Counted from the stretch's first letter, positions 11,501-24,021 are shown. The stretch is 64,000 nt of DNA from Tetraselmis striata (GCA_006384855.1 VCJN01002894.1:1-64000), one strand, 5' to 3'. The notes: generated by a model from the sequence alone, not told the origin. Numbers and translations: made by a program.

Positions 11501-14500
11501 TTGGTGTTATGCGCAGTACATCAATACTTCTCATGAAATTCTGCGCAGGGATGAGTACGCCAGCGCTGTTGTGCAGGTTAGGTGGAGTGCCAGGTTGGCA
11601 GTTGCGCACAAAGATTCACACGTATCCCCGGCCATGATGCCGTTGTCCCGATTCCCGTGACTCATTGCCCCGCACCCTCCGTGGCTGATGCTCAGGTGCT
11701 GGTGCTGGACTATGACGACTCCAAGTACGTCAACTTTGAGGCGGAGGTGCACTTCCCCGAGGAGGACGGCATCGTGCAGATTGAGAATTTCGGCATCCAC
11801 GTCAACGAGGAAGGCTTTCTCGGCTACGGCCTCGTGGTGGAGGGCATCATGGACAGGTGCGGCGCGCCGCCGAACAAGTGCACCCCGCCGTATGCCACCC
11901 TCAGCTACCCATGGGGGGGGGTGGGGGGGTCCCCCGGTGCCCCGGTACTCACCTGATGGCCACCGTGTGCGGCTCGGCAGGGTGGAGAAACGCATGTCGC
12001 TGGACCACCTGGCCCGCCTGCTGGTGGACATATACGTGGATTCAAGCAAGGTGAGCTTGCTGCCGGGGCATTCTCCGAGCGCAAACACATCACCATGCTG
12101 TAGATACCCATTGGCTCTCGGGGCCAACGGCGGCGCCGCTGTGACATTTGACCGTAAGCCGCAGTAGAATTACAAACAACGTGGGGCCTATTTGGGTAGT
12201 GACTGCATTACATGACGCATTGCTGCCGTTTGGTGTATTTGATTTACGCGATTATAGGCATATTGTGCGCACACACGCTCTCACACACACACACGCACAC
12301 ACACACACACACACACACATGAACCCCTTTCATGCCGTCATTATGGAAAAGACGCGTCGTTTGCTCGTAGGTGCTGGACAACCTGCTGTCTCCGCACCAG
12401 CGGCTGATGCTCAACACGACGTACGCCAACAACGCGGAGATGCGCATCAAGTACAGCTGCATCGTGGCGACCCAGATCCACCCGCTGCTCTCAGCGGAGG
12501 AGTATCTGGACAAGGAGGCCAAGGAGAACGAACTCAAGCAGGTCATCGGCGACACGTACGCAGCACACGACCTCAGCGCGACGGAGCGCCTCATCATCGG
12601 GCGCAGCGGGCTGCTGCTGGTCACCGACGACCTGCCCAAGTTTGAGCCCATCCTGATGTGCCACCTGTCGCTCATGGCGCGCAACGTGTTCATGACCTCG
12701 CTCTTCCAGGTATGGCGGCGCTGCCACCCGCCTGCTGCGGCCCTCGCCCGCCATAGCGGCTCCATAGGCGCAACCATACGTACCCACCAAAGTCTACGAA
12801 TGCCGGCACACCTATAAAAACCCCTATTAGAAGCCTCAAATTGGGCTCGCATGCATCCTGTCAGAATATTCGCTATGGTTCCGCTATAGTTACTTCTACA
12901 TTTGACCTCGGGCAGGCAGCGCAGGTCCTCATTTGCGGCCTTGTTATTTCTACTGCATCCGCACCTGTGCGGCCCTGGGAGCAACCACCAACATGCATTT
13001 TGAAAACTAGCCTCTTGCTTAGAATGGCAATGTGGCGGATGAGGTGACGGCGGGTTTCCGGTTGAGCGGCATGCCCATGATGGCGCTGCGCCAACCCCGC
13101 GCCCACCTGCTCGCCGTGCTGACACTCGTAGTTGCTTTCCCCGTGTGGTGGCGCAGCGGAGCTATATCCTGATGGACCAGCTGAAGCACATCCGCAACAT
13201 GATCTACAACCACGAGTCCAACCCCAACAGCGTGACCGTCATCCGCAACATGCTCAGCCAGAGCAGCGCGGACATCACGCTGCTGAACGAGATCCAGCTG
13301 TACCTCAGCGAGTCGCTGCTGGACTTCAAACTGCCGGAGACCACTGACAACCCAGCGGTAACCCCCCTCCCCCCTCCCCTTCTCCCTTTCCCGTGACACC
13401 ATGGTACAACACACATATGTGCTCCCCCCCCCTCCTCCCTCCCTCCCATTCTCTCTCTCTACCTCTGGGCTTCACTCTTCTCTGTCTCGCCTACTCACTC
13501 TCTGTCCCTGCCTGTGACATCGAGCAGCGTGGCCAGCCAACCGCAACCACAATTTGGGCTCGCTGTCTGTTACTGCTTTTCACCCCATCGCAAAAAAGGG
13601 GAAAATACTTAATCTTATTGTCTGAAAATCTCGAAAATACGCCTCGAATGAGCTTGGAATGTCCGTTACACGAGGTTGGTACACTCAAGATCGTCCTAGA
13701 GCGTGCTACAGCGGAAGATACGGATAAATATTGTTTTACTACATCTGACATCCCGTATGTACGAGTGTACTCGTACGCGTATATAATCGGCGGGCTCGGG
13801 TACTCGACGTACGGGATGTCGGCAGGTAGTATAGTCGTCTCTGCCAGATCTGCAAACTGTCGGAAACGGGGCGGGTTTCCGCAGTTATACAAAACGTCGA
13901 ATATTTCTGAGTTTAGGGACAGTTTTGATGGAGAATCATTTGCGATCAATTGAATAACGGGTAAGGCGCAACTCAGTTCTGGCATCTGGGGTAAACTCGT
14001 GTTTTCGGCCCAATTAGATCTTGGTTGAGATCGCCGAATCTTGACGTGCCTCTCTTGCCATTTGATGCGGAATGGCCGGCTTTCTGGTCAGAAGTTACTC
14101 ATTTTTTCCTGGAAAGTCGCGTTTACATTAAGTTTGCGCGGCCCCAAAATACACCTTTTGAATGTACCCGCCTGGTAGTGCAATAAAAATCTGCTATTTT
14201 GGTGACCTGCGATGCCAATGAGGTGTTACGATATCTGCACTTCCTCTGCCCCGTTGGCGCCCGGGTCCTCCACATGCCATGCCAATGGGATGCAGAAAGG
14301 TGACTATCAGTTGACGTCGCCTGCTCTCTCGCAGGTGGAGAAACTGCGAGAGCTGCTGCACCCCTCAGCCACTCTCATCCGGCTGGACCGCCGCATTCGC
14401 GACATGCTGAAGACCATCCGGTGCGTGCCTCCAATCACCCATCTCGTGCTCAGCTCAGGCATGCCCCATATGAAGGCTGGGAGGGCCTGCTGAGTCAATG

Positions 14501-17169
14501 CGGTGGTTGCGACGCGCCGCTGTGGGCTCTCACCCCTCTTTACTCCGCATGCCGTGTGCGCAGAGGGGCGGACGGCGAGGCGGACGGGCTGCGCAACATG
14601 GTGGACGCCGTGAGCGACAGTCAAAACCAGCGCGTGCAGGAGGCGGTGCAGGACAACACAAAGAACCTGGAGGACGTATACAGGTGGGGGCAGCCAAGGG
14701 CACTCTGACGCGTACTTGCAAATGGAAGGGGGTGGCATACTTGCATGTGGTGCCTGCGATATCAGATAGCTGCAATCGGCGGGAAACAGGAAACGACATG
14801 GCATCCAGAGGCATATTATACTATTAGATAGTGATGTACTGAGACGGTCAGTGAGACGGTTTCTTAATTCCGCTGTAGTACTATAAAAGCATGAAGAAAA
14901 GCCAGCCAGCGTCGCCGTGCCAGTGGAGCGCTCATTTAGATGCAGCTTCATCAGAAACCAGCACCGCCCCCATAGAGCCTCTGGTTTGACGCTGCGGTGG
15001 AGAGGTCGCATCGCAAGTGCCCCTCATAGTACGCTATCATTTGTGTTAATTGAAAACCACACTTGCATAGACCGATAATTTGCAGTCTCTGAGGAACTAG
15101 CGGAACTCGTGCGCCGCTCCGAAACCAGCTCCGAAACCCGTCCTGAATCTGTGTGCGCTATACAGTGCGTACGGGTACGAGTACGAGCACTCGGCGATCC
15201 GGCGAATAATAATATAGATACGCGAGTCGACCCGCTCTGCGGGGATAATAATTCTGAGAGCAATATCAAGGCCATGATAAGAACGAATAGTCGCTAAACA
15301 GCAGCATACCTTGTGCGCCTCCCAAATTCTCGCCGTGCGTTACGCCCAACGACGAGTAGCGACTACTCATGAAATATCAGAGACAATAGTAGTCTAAATC
15401 GCTAAATAATTCAATCATCTGAAACTCGCCGCCCGCCATAATATTCTGACTACAACTCTGCATGCTGCTCGACCCTGATTAAAGTAATGGGCTAAGTAAT
15501 ATATCAACCATCATCATAAACCTACCGTTAGGAGAGGCGGTGATTAAGGATTAATACAGGATAGGCAATTAATAGATATATAGATATATATATCTGTATA
15601 TATAATATAGTATATTATATAATATAGTATATTATATAATATAGTGTATATATATAATAATATATTATATATATATCTGACATATATATAATATAGTATA
15701 CATATACATATGCACATATATGTGTATGTGATAAGCTGCCGCTATCAATAGAGTGGAATATACTATACGCGAGAATGGCACTCCGTATATTAACTTTGTC
15801 TGGTTCCCACAGGGCAAACGCGCGTGCAAGCACCAGCCTGGAGATCATGCAGGTCGTGCTGGCAGGGACCCTCGCCTTTGACCTCGTGGACCGCGTGCAC
15901 GGGCTGTACTTGGGCGACGCCGCGGAGCTGGACTGGTCGGTCCGCATGTTTGCGCCGATCTACGACACGCCGGGCGTGCTTCTCGGCATCAACCTCGCGT
16001 GCTGGCTCTGCCTGGGCCTGCTCATCAAGTTCCTGCTCAACCACTTTGCCGCTCAGGTGCTGCCTCCCCATACCCGATGAGCGCCCTACCTTTGTGCTCA
16101 TTATTCTTTGACGCTGTATTTCTGTGGCGTCGTGCATGGGGCGGGCACGCGGGACACCGTCTTAGGGCCTGTACCCGCATTATTGTTACTTTCCCGGGAT
16201 GTTTACGGTTTGATTGGCGCGCTGTATTCTGTATCAATATGTGTGAAGTACGGGTGCTCGCATAGCGAGTAAGAAATGATACGGGTACAAGGACGCCGCG
16301 CCATATCGCCCTGTATGTCGGGTATAGTCGCAACAAAGCAGCCGCAGTGATATATGAAGTACTGCGATTCTTCAACGCCCTTATACTGCGAACCTGTTAA
16401 TGTAATTTCCTGGACTTTTTAGGGCACTTGAGACAAGAAACCGGGCCAGTGCGCAACAAGTGGTGCTATGCTCGTGAGGAGTTTCATCCATTTGGACAGT
16501 GTTTGGACAGTTTGTGATGTCCGAGTATGTCCAAATGGACAAATCCATTCATGGCACTGGACAATTCTGCGGTCATTTAAGTGTCATTGAAACATCAAAA
16601 AACACACATTTACATGTTTGGATGGCCCCTGCCAAAACAACTCTAGGACAGTTTTCGGATTACCCGCATCGCAGTGACATGGCTTGCGCCTCATTGGACA
16701 GTCTCTGAGTGAACAGCTGGAGCATCCGCACTCGCCGAGTGCTCTTAATTTGGGTACTCACTCCTCGTCACGTTGTGTCGATGCGCTCCCAGGCGGCGGG
16801 CTGGATGGCCATCCGGTACACCATCAACCTCAAGTACGACGCGCGCGCGATGCGCAGCTACCTGCAGCGGAAAAACCCGGACGTGGAGGGCGGGGACAGC
16901 GACAAGGCGACGGTGTACCACAAGTACTCGTGGACGGAACGCAACACGCCAGAGAACCGGAAGCGATGGCTGGGGGAACCGCCGCGGGTGAACAACCCCC
17001 CCCCCCCTCACCCCCAGTGCCCCCTCTCGTTGCTCCTGTCTCCGGTTATTGAATTCGCCCATGCAGCGACGTGTGTCATTCCTCACACCGCCTCCCTCCC
17101 CCACCTATGCAGATCGAGATTATGCTAGACACGAAGCACCTCTTCCTGCTCAAGTCGTTCATCCAGGTT

Positions 17170-17208
<39 letters not shown>

Positions 17209-19068
17209 ATTAGCTACAGTTGCCGTGACCGCCGCAACTCAGGTGCATGCACCCCATAGCGTTTGTACGGGTGCACTGACGCACCGATAAGACGAAGCGT
17301 TTATGAGAAAGGCGCCCGCCCTTTACCGACCTAACACCTCACAAATATATAACGAACATATTGCGAAGCTAAGAAAATGCCGTGAGCCACCCGGGAAAGG
17401 TCTCATATAATCGGTCCGGTGCCCATCGCGTCGTCTTGCTGGGGATGCGGCTACCTCTGTGGCTCAGTCTTGAGGCCATGGTAAAGTTGTTGGGCGGAAT
17501 GGGCCGTGGGCGGGGGCGATTGGCCGACAGTGGGGCGAGCGGCGCGGTGCCGTGCCTCATGGACCCCGACCCCCCTCCCCGCCCGCCTGCAGGTGGCGAC
17601 GCGGCGCTCCCGGATAGCGCAGAAAGACGTGCGGGAGATTTTCTTCGGGGAGCTGCGCGAGGCGGGGGTCGTCAACGGCTACGTGGCCGGGATCGAGGAG
17701 GAGCAGGAAGAGGAGTTTGACCCCACGAAAGAGGCGCAAGAGCGGTGAGACCCCCCTCCGCCTGTGTGATGCCAGTGTCCGGAATGTGCGTGTGTGGTGC
17801 GAAGTGAGGTGAGGCGATGTGTTGATCATTTACCGTACCATTTGATTCTGAAAGGTCCACGAGCCCAAAATAACGAATCGTTTTGTACCTTTGCATCGGA
17901 AGTGTTGTCTTCGTGGATTATTCCGAATTATTCCTCTTTATTTTATTACTGTTTTTCGCTCTTGGCGTGCGAGCGCGGGGGGCGGGGGGCGGAATCGTTA
18001 TTGACCCTCTGAGCATGTGCGTGTTCGTACAGAGCCGCAGCATTTCAACTGTGGTTAACGGCGTCCCAAACATACTGGGCTGTTTGTGTAGTCGAAGGCT
18101 GTGTGCCACATCTGAATTGTGCTTTGATTAATGTCCAGATAGTAAAAATAGCGTCTATTTATTTTGTGTGATGTGTGTGTGTGGGTGGGTGATGGGGGGG
18201 GTATCAAGCGGTGACATAGGACGAATCGAAGAGCGTGGCTGGGGTGCATTGCACGGTGACTCGGTGGGCAGAGAGCTCAGCCGGTGTCGCCCTGCCAACG
18301 TCCGCGCGTTGGCTTGATCAAACCGCGACACTTGGAGCCTTATCCCGCTTGTAGGTTGTTACTGACACCCTTAGCATACCGCATAAAGCAGCTTTCCGGT
18401 TGGGCCTCGATCTCACCCCCCCCCCCCCCTCCTTCCCTCCCTCCTTCCCTACCCCTGGGCTCTCTGTACACGGCAGAGCGGAGACATCGAGCTACGCGAG
18501 CGGCGTGCATAGCAACATGGGCAGCGTCGCCGGCAGCCGGCACGGCCCCATGGCGAAGAGCAACACGCTGCTGCAGAGCATCGGCAAGAGCGGCGCCCTG
18601 GTGCGGAGCCTCTCGGCGATGATAACCGGGGGAAAGGCGCCGGCGGAGGAGCCGCGCGAGATCGACGGGGCGTCGGGCAGCGGCAGCGACGAGGAGGGCG
18701 GCGGGATGAAGGGGCTCATCTCGGGGATATCCCGCCGCGTGCTGAGGGGCCCGCGGAAGAAGGCGCCCGAGAGTGCAATGCCATTGATGCCGCGGCCTCC
18801 AGAGGCAGACGCGGGGGCCGGCAACGGGAACCCCGGCGAGGAGGCGCCGATCCTCGGCGTGCTCAAAGGCGGCAAGAGCTTCAAGGGCAAAGTCGTGGAG
18901 GTGGCCCCCTCGCCTGACTCCGGCAGCGGCCGGCCGAATCCCGGCCTGAAGCGCGGCGTCACGTTCAACGAGAAGACGGCTAATCAGTCGGAGCGCCTCG
19001 GCCAGCAGCTCCTGGCGCGCGCCCAGGCGGGCCACCGGTCGTTCGCTAGCAGCTTTGGCGACCGTTAG
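3077..19068 (+). CDS. Large spliced gene, uncharacterised two-TM protein of about 1,580 residues
   Basis: I recognise no characterised family. Exons whose GT/AG sites and phases agree: 3077-3426, 4199-4420, 4621-5272, 5393-5471, 5963-6090, 6379-6544, 7437-7543, 7732-7851, 8054-8233, 10732-10935, 11117-11194, about 11235-11327, 11517-11576, 11696-11856, 11981-12050, 12371-12709, 13023 to about 13111, 13157-13357, 14335-14420, 14564-14683, 15813-16056, 16793-16987, 17113-17166, 17593-17744 and 18477-19068 (TAG). The start is the first ATG of the open first exon; ATG 3194 in the same frame is an alternative. Layout: serine/proline-rich disordered N-terminus, soluble core (5963-13111), helical segment plus two membrane helices (13157-16056), charged segment, basic serine-rich tail. 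Helices followed by two C-terminal membrane spans recall CorA-like or DUF155-like topology, but no GMN motif is seen, so this is only a topological analogy. Exon existence is well supported by GC-rich open frames; function is unknown. Confidence 0.8.
5575..5740 (+). repeat. Intronic repeat E, copy 1
   Basis: Contains CAAATTGGGCTTGCATGCAAC and a downstream CTGGCAGCGCGG...TCATCC block that recur at 12815-13015 and 52855-53030. All three copies are in introns and in the sense orientation of the host gene. Confidence 0.7.
8525..8790 (+). repeat. Composite tRNA-headed repeat, copy 2 (intronic)
   Basis: The tRNA-like head (8525-8590) has the D-arm-like GCTCGGTTGAGC, an anticodon loop CTAGTAT (anticodon AGT, threonine) and a decayed T-arm. 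The body continues with the same sequence as copy 1 (TTGATGCATTAGCCC at 8630) and runs on to GATGTCCCGGGGCGAAC (8737-8753), which is also found inverted at 48474-48490. Confidence 0.75.
9240..9600 (+). repeat. Dispersed repeat B with hairpin-arm sequence, intronic copy
   Basis: Positions 9243-9300 match one arm of the foldback at 48971-49124 (GGGACAGGACTGGCAC). Positions 9300-9380 match 375-475. Positions 9395-9600 match 1500-1620 and, inverted, 48655-48865, sharing CCCGGCACTGACCAC and GGTCCGCCC. The element lies in intron 9 of the large gene. Confidence 0.75.
12278..12319 (+). repeat. (CA)n microsatellite
   Basis: An almost pure CA dinucleotide run in the intron before exon 12371-12709 of the large gene. 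Confidence 0.9.
12815..13015 (+). repeat. Intronic repeat E, copy 2
   Basis: Shares CTCAAATTGGGCT, ATTCGCTATGGTTCCGCTATAG, GGCAGGCAGCGCAGGTCCTCATT and the adjoining block with copies 1 and 3. It ends within a few bases of the acceptor of the next exon (13023). Confidence 0.72.
13748..13825. repeat. Inverted repeat in intron
   Basis: GACATCCCGTATGTACGAGT at about 13748 is the near-perfect reverse complement of ACTCGACGTACGGGATGTC at about 13803, giving arms of about 19 bp around a 35-40-base loop. It lies in the 977-base intron after exon 13157-13357. Confidence 0.75.
15568..15730. repeat. AT-rich palindromic tract
   Basis: About 160 bases composed almost entirely of A and T with overlapping TATATA and AATATAGTATATT units, able to fold in many registers. 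It lies about 80-240 bases before the exon that encodes the two membrane helices. Confidence 0.8.
16487..16539. repeat. Perfect 12-bp inverted repeat
   Basis: TCCATTTGGACA (16487-16498) and TGTCCAAATGGA (16528-16539) are exact reverse complements separated by 29 bases, with GTTTGGACAG repeated inside the loop. It is in the intron between the membrane-helix exon and the next exon. Confidence 0.85.
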
Positions 19069-22000
19069 GGGAGGCAGCCCCCCCCGTGGCGGCGCAGCTC
19101 GGTCAAATCAGTCGCTGCGATGGCTTGGTACGGTCGCCTCGGTGTAGGCAGCGATCTCAGTGTCGTTTCCGCCTGGACGGGCTGCTGCGCCTGAGCCGTC
19201 ATCGACGTGGCGAGGGTTGCGCATGCGACGAGAGGCGTGGTGTGTGTAAGGCTTACGCATAGTGATATGTCACATCCCTGCTGCATCGCTTGGCAAGATA
19301 CGCGCAAGCTCCTGGCTGAACTGTGGGCTCATCTTGCCTCACCTCAACCCCCCACCTGCATGGCAGCGCAAATCGCATGCATCAATTGTCGACTTGTGAG
19401 TGTGCGCATGTGCCCCCCATGGGCGCTGGCGCGGAGGGGTGAGGCGGTGGGGGCTGGGGTGGTGGCAACATATGGGCGACAACCCTACAGCACTGTTGGC
19501 GGGATGGCAAGCGATGGCCCCAAAGCCAGCCATTGCCGTGCTGTTTGTCTACAACCAGAACCTGTGGGGTTGGCATAGGTATGCAATTATTAGGCATGGA
19601 TGAATATGGCGGTACCATTACGTGTGTTATAGCAGGTAAATATATGCGCTCATAACGATGCCAAAATGGCGTGTCCTGCCAATGATGGATGGCATAATGA
19701 CATATTTTGGTTCACTTAGGGAGGGATTGTAGTGTCATAACCGAATATTATCGCAATATGCTTATTATGTGCTTATATGCTTATTATTATTTGCTTATTA
19801 TGTGCAATTCACAATAGGCAGTGCACTATTCATATATAACATAACAGCCAATATAAACTTTAAATGCGGTAGTTCTGTAAGACGCGCAACATAACAAATA
19901 TATACATATATATATACATGTATTACTCTTGCGGCCATGCTGAGTAATGCAATGAGGCATATATATGCACCAGTATAAATGGGCATGGCATACTTATATT
20001 ACCCTATATACATTTATTTATGCTGCTATGTTAATACATCAACAGCAAGTTTTCAAAACCACACCGAATGTATTATATATGAGACCAATAACTGTGCTGG
20101 CGGGTGTGATATCTACCTCGCCATAACTATGACGTTTCATTTCAATTGCTTGTATTTGCTCCTAGCTTGCGGTGTTGCACTACTGTTGGCGCCACGTGGT
20201 AGTATGTTTGCCGCCGTGCAATCGTGCCGCCCTCACCGCACTGCCTGCGCTGCGCTCATGCGCAGTGAGCATTGCGATGTTGCCAGGGCAGACGAGGGAG
20301 ACTATACAGCAGTCACGTGCGGTTGGAGGGTGGGGGGGGGGGGGGGGGGTCTGATGATGCTGGCAGTATGCTGGCAGCCAGGCCATGAGCCCACGACTCA
20401 ATGTTGCGCGTCGTCTCTCGTCTTCTTGAGGGCGGTAGTCACAGCTTACAATATGCCGTGTTACGATTTCCGAAGGAGGTGCGGTAAGCCACATATGGTA
20501 GGCGCAGCAGTGTTGAATATCGATTAGCGGGAGTGGTGCGGCTGTTCGAATAAATTGACAACCAGGAAGCCGTCGCATGTATATATGTATATGCTTCACT
20601 GTCCACAACTACAAGTAAGTGGCAGGACGTAGAATCGGCGGGAATTCCGGAAATTGTGTGCTGCCAATAATCGCAGAATAACGGATTTATTGTGTTATTG
20701 TGGGAATGTTAGAAATACTACTACTATGAGCGGGGGTTGTCACAAGTACTTAAACTGTTTTTGTGGCTGTGGCGGCGGCGAGCAATAATGTCGATTTATA
20801 TATTATGCCGAATAAATGACGATGAGCCCATTCGCGGCCAGCGGGCAAGTAGCATCGTGAGCTACTTAGTGCATGCCCATAAACCAAATAGCGGGGCAGC
20901 TATTGGCGCTGATGGTACTGGAAATAACACTTTTGCGCTCATGATTATGTTTATATGTATTATAAATTGCACATTCGTCGTTATTTGCATATATACTAAT
21001 AGTTACTATTTCGTCTGACGACTACTAGCGCGGGTATTTAGTTAGTGACACATATACCGCAGCCGCTCCGAAACCACCCGATGCTTCCGTTCATGTTGCG
21101 TTGTTGGTTGCAGCATTATTGCCCGACACCGGAAGTGGGTAACTCGTCACAGATACGATACCACCTGTCGATATTACACCTCGACCGCCATCGCTGCACC
21201 AGGACGTGCTGCAGGCTTGATTTCTCGTGTTGTTCTAGCTCCGCAATCTGCTAAGCTCGACGGTGGCTGCAAGCAGCGCATATATCTGCACTACGATTTA
21301 TTTAGAATTTGGTATTTTTAATCCGGCGCGCCGAGAGCGCGCTCAGGAACCAGGTGCTTTCGACTTATTCGTCCGACGACTTGCCGCCGTACGCATATCG
21401 CTCACCTCGCCATTGTGGGGAATAATATGGGCATCGCCAGGTAGTTCAACCTCGCCGCGCGCATCATCCGCCTGCCTTCCCAGTACAGTCGTGCAGCATA
21501 TGCCGTTGCGCCTGCGTGTGCCGACACCGGTCGCTGATGCCCCCGATATAGCAGACACGTCGCCTACTGCTTTGTAGTTGAAGCCGCAACAAAGCGCGGC
21601 CGGTATACAACGGCATTGCTACTACGCGCCACTTTGCTGCAGTACGACCTCCTGCCCTTGTGAGCCGCCGCGATACTCGTCCCAAATAGTCGATGCGCCG
21701 CCGCTATACCCCTCGCCTCACAACACCCCGCCGGCCCGCGCGTCGGCGCGCTGCGCGCGTGCCTGCGTCCCACAGCATTATATTTCAGTCTGCGAAATAA
21801 AGGAGCTGCGCATTAACACGCTGCCGATCCGGCAGACATGGGCGGCCCTGCGTCGCGTGCGGGCGCCAGCCGATGCCCGCCGCACGTTCGTCACGTAACG
21901 ACCGGCGCCTTCGGCCCGACGCCACACTGTCGCGCGACTGATATAAGTGCTGCGGCGCGCTGCTGATGCTACGGAAATTACACCTTGCTGCATGTATATG

Positions 22001-22779
22001 GTTGTTTCGGTGAACTGTATACGTGTAAGGATACTGCGCAAAACGCACCAGGCACTGGGTACCCACATGGGGATTTGTGTGGTACATATCCTTACAATAC
22101 GAACCACAAAACTGCGTAGTACTATCATCGCACCCAGGCGTACGAGTACGAGTAGTACATACGCATACGATGCGCTGCTCCATTTACTATATTCAGAGCC
22201 AGGGACCGGTAGTCTGAACCCGCCACCAAATCTATTGTTCACGGCAGTTCTTGTGGCACTCCTGTAGTTGGAACAGCAATGGTTTGTGAGTTGCAGGTAG
22301 GCTGCCATATGTCACATAAATGTAAAAGGATTATAGGCCATGCGAAAAATATAAGTTTGCCACGCCTGCAGTTAGTTGTGGCATGACTATGCCGGGCGCA
22401 TATCACTGCAACCAAATCCGCCTTAACGGTCGGGATTTACATGTCGATTGTCATTGTTAAAAAATAATGTCAGGACGTAAACCCGACCTCGTCAAATCGC
22501 GCTATGGTCTCGAATATGCGCGACATGGATCGCAACGACCCGGCGCGGAAGATCAACATAGCCGATGACGGCACAGACAATGCGCGCCAACGCCCGCCGC
22601 AGCTTCCTGCGGTTGTGTTTACGTGCGCGCCGGCTTTTGCAATTTACGCAAGTGCTGTTCTAAGTCAGGGGAGGGAGAGCAAATGATCTGCGGCACTTAC
22701 GTACGCATACCGGTACTGTATGCAGCTAGCGTTACTGTGTGATTTTCTAAATCAAAAAACGACTGCAGGTATATCGGCG
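19069..22779. other. Intergenic region without a recognised gene
   Basis: The 3' flank of the large gene and the 3' flank of the esterase gene. Composition shifts from GC-rich (19069-19500) to AT-rich (19600-21050) and back. A poly-G tract lies at 20331-20349. No open frame shows a domain I recognise and I see no tRNA. Confidence 0.6.
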
Positions 22780-24021
22780 TCACCGCGGGGCGCGCGTGCT
22801 GTTGCCGGCCCAGTAGGTCCGAAACACGTCGGAGAGTAGCACGTGGGCGAGCGCCGATACGGCGCCGGTGGGCGTCTCGCACCAGTGGCTGCAGTCCGTC
22901 TCGGTGCCCTTGAACTTCTGGACGTGTAGCTCCGGGTGTAGCTTGAGCAGCTCCCACGCGAAGGCGATGTGTAGGTCAAGGTCGCCCAGCGCCGCCCACG
23001 TCGCGGCGTTGCGGAACTCGCGGCCCTCCATCTGCTTGGCGGCCGCCGTCTTCAGGCACGCGCCGCCGCGGCGCCCGGGGTAGTTGCCGCCGGGCGCCGC
23101 GAAGTGCTGCGGCGTAGACTCGCGCCACACGAGGTGCGGGAGCTGTTCACCGGCCATGCGCGCCCGGCGGACGAAAGCAGCAAACGCGCCAACCGCGTGC
23201 CCCATCGCGCCCTTGCTGTTGTGCCACATCCCGACGTTGAACACGTGCACGTCGTTCGGTGCGCCCGCAAGCAGGCAGGGCGCGGTGTCGCGCTGCAGGG
23301 GGTGCTCGTTGGTGCGCATCGCGCACACGGTGAGGCTGCCCCAGGTGGTGCAGGAGTCTTTCCGGCAGGGGGCGCCTCGCAGTGCTGGGGAGTACCGCGC
23401 CGGGCCCGGCTCCTTGGTCTGGCTGGCCAACCGGCGGCGCCCCGCAAATAACGCCAATTGAATCGCCGTCGGGGTTTCATCCAGGGTTTCCAAAGCCCCC
23501 CTCCGACCAGCAGGACCGCCCGGACCGCCAGCAGCAGCAGCAGCCGTGCCGCCCTCCGGCACAGGTGCGTGACGCGCGAGCAGGCAGCGGATAGCGCGCT
23601 CCATTTGGAGCGTGATGGAGTCTCCGTACAGCACGAGCTCACGCGGCGGGCCTGTGTACCAGGACGGGTCCGACAGGTCGACGAGGTGGCAGCCCTTGGC
23701 GCTGGGGGTTACAGGGCGTAGGGTTTTACAATAGGGGTTAGTGTACTTGCCGAAGTTGCACGCCTCTGGAAGTAGGGCATTGTCGGTGTTTGACCGGGGC
23801 TCCCCCCGCGCCCCGCCGCGACCGTAGTCACCCCTGGACCGCCCTGCCGGCAACGTGGGGTGCAAGGGCGTGTCCAGGGAGCAGGCGCTGACAGCCGCTG
23901 CGACAGCCTCGCGTTCCGAGATGGGCGCCAGCACCCCGGCTGCGCCTCCCGCCAGGCTGAGGGCCGCCAGCAGCGCTAGGCAAGCCGCCCATCGCCGGGA
24001 CAATATGATGCCCAGCCGCAT
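22780..24021 (-). CDS. PC-esterase / TBL-like (SGNH-fold) secreted protein
   Basis: A 413-residue intron-less frame. Residues 1 to about 32 form a signal peptide or signal anchor (RRWAACLALLAALSLAGG core), so the protein enters the secretory pathway. Residues 132-135 (YGDS) carry the GDS nucleophile motif; residues 376-381 (DCSHWC) carry the paired Asp and His of the catalytic DxxH motif with flanking cysteines, the hallmark of the PC-esterase / trichome-birefringence-like family. WRESTPQHF (299-307) is a further family-like motif. Known relatives are polysaccharide O-acetyltransferases or acyl-esterases of Golgi and cell surface, so a role in acyl decoration of a cell-covering polysaccharide or glycan is inferred. 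The substrate is not deducible. The ATG at 24021 is chosen because the signal sequence follows it directly. A glycine/alanine-rich insert lies at residues 158-175. Confidence 0.85.
   Translation of the reverse strand: MRLGIILSRRWAACLALLAALSLAGGAAGVLAPISEREAVAAAVSACSLDTPLHPTLPAGRSRGDYGRGGARGEPRSNTDNALLPEACNFGKYTNPYCKTLRPVTPSAKGCHLVDLSDPSWYTGPPRELVLYGDSITLQMERAIRCLLARHAPVPEGGTAAAAAGGPGGPAGRRGALETLDETPTAIQLALFAGRRRLASQTKEPGPARYSPALRGAPCRKDSCTTWGSLTVCAMRTNEHPLQRDTAPCLLAGAPNDVHVFNVGMWHNSKGAMGHAVGAFAAFVRRARMAGEQLPHLVWRESTPQHFAAPGGNYPGRRGGACLKTAAAKQMEGREFRNAATWAALGDLDLHIAFAWELLKLHPELHVQKFKGTETDCSHWCETPTGAVSALAHVLLSDVFRTYWAGNSTRAPR

Larger units (their letters stand above)
13157..16056 (+). other. 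Exons 18-21: helical segment and two membrane helices of the large gene
   Basis: Exons 13157-13357, 14335-14420 and 14564-14683 encode strongly helical, charged sequence with heptad-like leucines (for example KLRELLHPSATLIRLDRRIR). Exon 15813-16056 encodes two hydrophobic segments, MQVVLAGTLAFDLVDRV and GVLLGINLACWLCLGLLI, separated by a short acidic loop of about 25 residues. This suggests an integral membrane protein with most of its mass on one side of the membrane. Confidence 0.65.

Noticed and set aside
13393..13985. Overlapping frames of 164-186 codons inside an intron
   Set aside because: They lie between two phase-matched exons of the large gene, overlap each other on opposite strands, and have no recognisable domain; probably chance or repeat sequence.
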